From: Cellulosimicrobium terreum
GTDB lineage: Bacteria; Actinomycetota; Actinomycetes; Actinomycetales; Cellulomonadaceae
Direction: 5' to 3'
NCBI GenBank assembly: GCA_014803435.1
Contig: JACYFD010000004.1
Span: 496,001 to 560,000, forward strand
Length of the DNA stretch: 64,000 nucleotides
In this document: piece by piece, positions 62,966 to 64,000 of the stretch
How the letters are laid out: each line of letters begins with the position of its first letter
Position numbering within the stretch: the stretch's first letter is position 1
Program-made: the position numbers and the translations under genes
The notes under the pieces: model-generated
Seen by the model: the letters and a program-made list of their open reading frames with translations, nothing else
Database searches by the model: none
What the model was told of the DNA's origin: nothing

Positions 62966-64000
62966 TCAGCTGCGCTCGCCCGCGGCACGCTCGGCGGCCT
63001 CGGCGACGTTGCGCTGCATCCCGCCGAACACGACGCCGTGGAACGGCTTGACCGACCACCAGTAGAGCTGGCCGGCGAGGCCGTGGGGGTAGAACAGGGC
63101 GCGCTGCGCGAAGTACGTGCGGCCGGGCCCGCTCGCGTCCTGCGGGGACGGTCCCGGCGCGTCCGGGTCGGTCGCGTCGTCGAGCTCCTCCGCGGCCTCG
63201 TCGACCCGCAGCTCGAGCCAGGCGAGCCCGGGGGCGCGCATCTCGGCGCGCAGGAGCAGCCGTCGGCCGGGTTCGATCGCCTCGACGCGCCAGAAGTCGA
63301 CCGCGTCGTCCACCCGCAGTCGCTGCTCGTCACGTCGGCCGCGGCGCAGTCCGGGCCCACCCACGAGCCGGTCCATCAGCCCCCGCACGCGCCATGCGAG
63401 CGACCACGAGTACCAGCCACCCTGCCCGCCGATCTCCTCGATCACGCCCCACAGGACGTCGGGCGGCGCGTCGACGACGGTCCGCCGCTCGTCGACGTAG
63501 AACGACCCACCGGCCCAGTCCGGGTCCGACGGCAGCGGGTCCGACGGCGCACCGGGCACCGACGCGGACGACCACCGGGTGCTCACCTCGCCGTCGTGGA
63601 TGCGCTCGAGCGCGAGCTCGACCGCCCGGTCGAACTCGATGAGCCCTTCCGGCGGGTCGGGCACGTAGGCCGCGATGTCGTGCTCGGAGCAGAACACCTC
63701 GTGCTGGAGCGACTCGACGAGCGGCCGCGCGATCCCGCTGGGGACGGGCGTGACGAGGCCGACCCACAGGCTCGACAGCTTCGGCGTGAGCACCGGGACG
63801 GACACGATGCGGCGCCGGGGGAGCCCCGCCGCCCTCGCGTAGCGCTGCATCATGTCGCGATACGTGAGGACCTCGGGCCCGCCGATGTCGAAGGTGCGCG
63901 ACACGTCGTCGGGCATGGTCGCCGAGCCCACGAGGTAGCGCAGGACGTCGCGGACGGCGATGGGCTGGATCCGGTTGTCCACCCACTTCGGCGTCGTCAT
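62966..64000 (-). CDS. NAD(P)-binding/DUF2867 fusion protein, N-terminus beyond the window
   Basis: At least 344 residues, minus strand, 5' end cut off at 64000; the open frame has no stop at the edge. The visible part begins inside an NmrA/SDR-like NAD(P)-binding domain (IQPIAVRDVLRYLVGSAT and SRTFDIGGPEVLTYRDMMQR) and continues into a C-terminal DUF2867 domain (GSFYVDERRTVVDAPPDVLW, VDFWRVEAIEPGRRLLLRAE and FHGVVFGGMQRNVAE). Such SDR-DUF2867 fusions are common in actinobacteria; the function is unknown. The ATG at 64000 is internal and not the real start. Confidence 0.85.
   Translation of the reverse strand: MTTPKWVDNRIQPIAVRDVLRYLVGSATMPDDVSRTFDIGGPEVLTYRDMMQRYARAAGLPRRRIVSVPVLTPKLSSLWVGLVTPVPSGIARPLVESLQHEVFCSEHDIAAYVPDPPEGLIEFDRAVELALERIHDGEVSTRWSSASVPGAPSDPLPSDPDWAGGSFYVDERRTVVDAPPDVLWGVIEEIGGQGGWYSWSLAWRVRGLMDRLVGGPGLRRGRRDEQRLRVDDAVDFWRVEAIEPGRRLLLRAEMRAPGLAWLELRVDEAAEELDDATDPDAPGPSPQDASGPGRTYFAQRALFYPHGLAGQLYWWSVKPFHGVVFGGMQRNVAEAAERAAGERS

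Overview
This is high-GC chromosomal DNA from an actinobacterium, most likely a Micrococcales member of the Cellulomonadaceae/Promicromonosporaceae type. The evidence is very GC-rich third codon positions, frequent GTG starts and 4-base stop/start overlaps, many apparently leaderless promoters, a BioYMN transporter, GlnX-GlnH-PknG, an acetate symporter with a CRP/GlxR-like site, and a secreted GH81 beta-1,3-glucanase behind a CebR/CelR-type operator. The genus is an inference. No insertion sequence, prophage, integrase or CRISPR array was seen.

Layout. 1-5274: housekeeping genes (pncB partial, clpS, a DUF2017 gene, murI, a metallo-beta-lactamase-fold hydrolase, rph, rdgB, a DUF3054 membrane protein). 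5335-11703: an ABC-F ATPase, then a leftward operon (MFS transporter, PLP lyase/decarboxylase, DUF4916 protein, small membrane protein), then thioredoxin. 11799-20583: two large secreted enzymes (GH81 glucanase and a metallophosphoesterase) that end in the same C-terminal domain; between them lie tRNA-Leu, bcp, a GroES-like gene and tRNA-Lys. 20671-26776: trmB, DUF485-acetate symporter, a P-loop kinase, a flavin disulfide reductase-like protein and an ATP-grasp enzyme. 26821-31392: a leftward osmoprotectant ABC operon, tRNA-His, orn and a 49-residue small gene with its own terminator. 31580-34270: a PAP2 phosphatase and an HTH regulator/MFS pair with a long dyad operator. 34296-38935: a biotin transporter operon bioY-AMP ligase-thiolase-bioM-bioN.

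39099-51664 is the most interesting part: ten leftward, mostly overlapping genes in the order telA, xpaC-like, CbxX-type AAA+ ATPase, glnX, glnH, unknown coiled-coil protein, pknG, PP2C phosphatase, VWA protein, FHA protein. It fuses the glutamate/aspartate-sensing GlnX-GlnH-PknG branch known from mycobacteria with a kinase/phosphatase/FHA, VWA, AAA+ and TelA set. It could carry an extracellular amino-acid signal through PknG to an FHA reader, reversed by PP2C, with a stress or envelope output through TelA, VWA and AAA+.

52001-64000: an SDR-fold protein without the catalytic Tyr/Lys, tRNA-Arg, and two separate tandem pairs of dynamin-like GTPases (52947-56212 and 58769-62391) flanking ssb and ettA; then a hotdog thioesterase and a partial NAD-binding/DUF2867 protein at the right edge.
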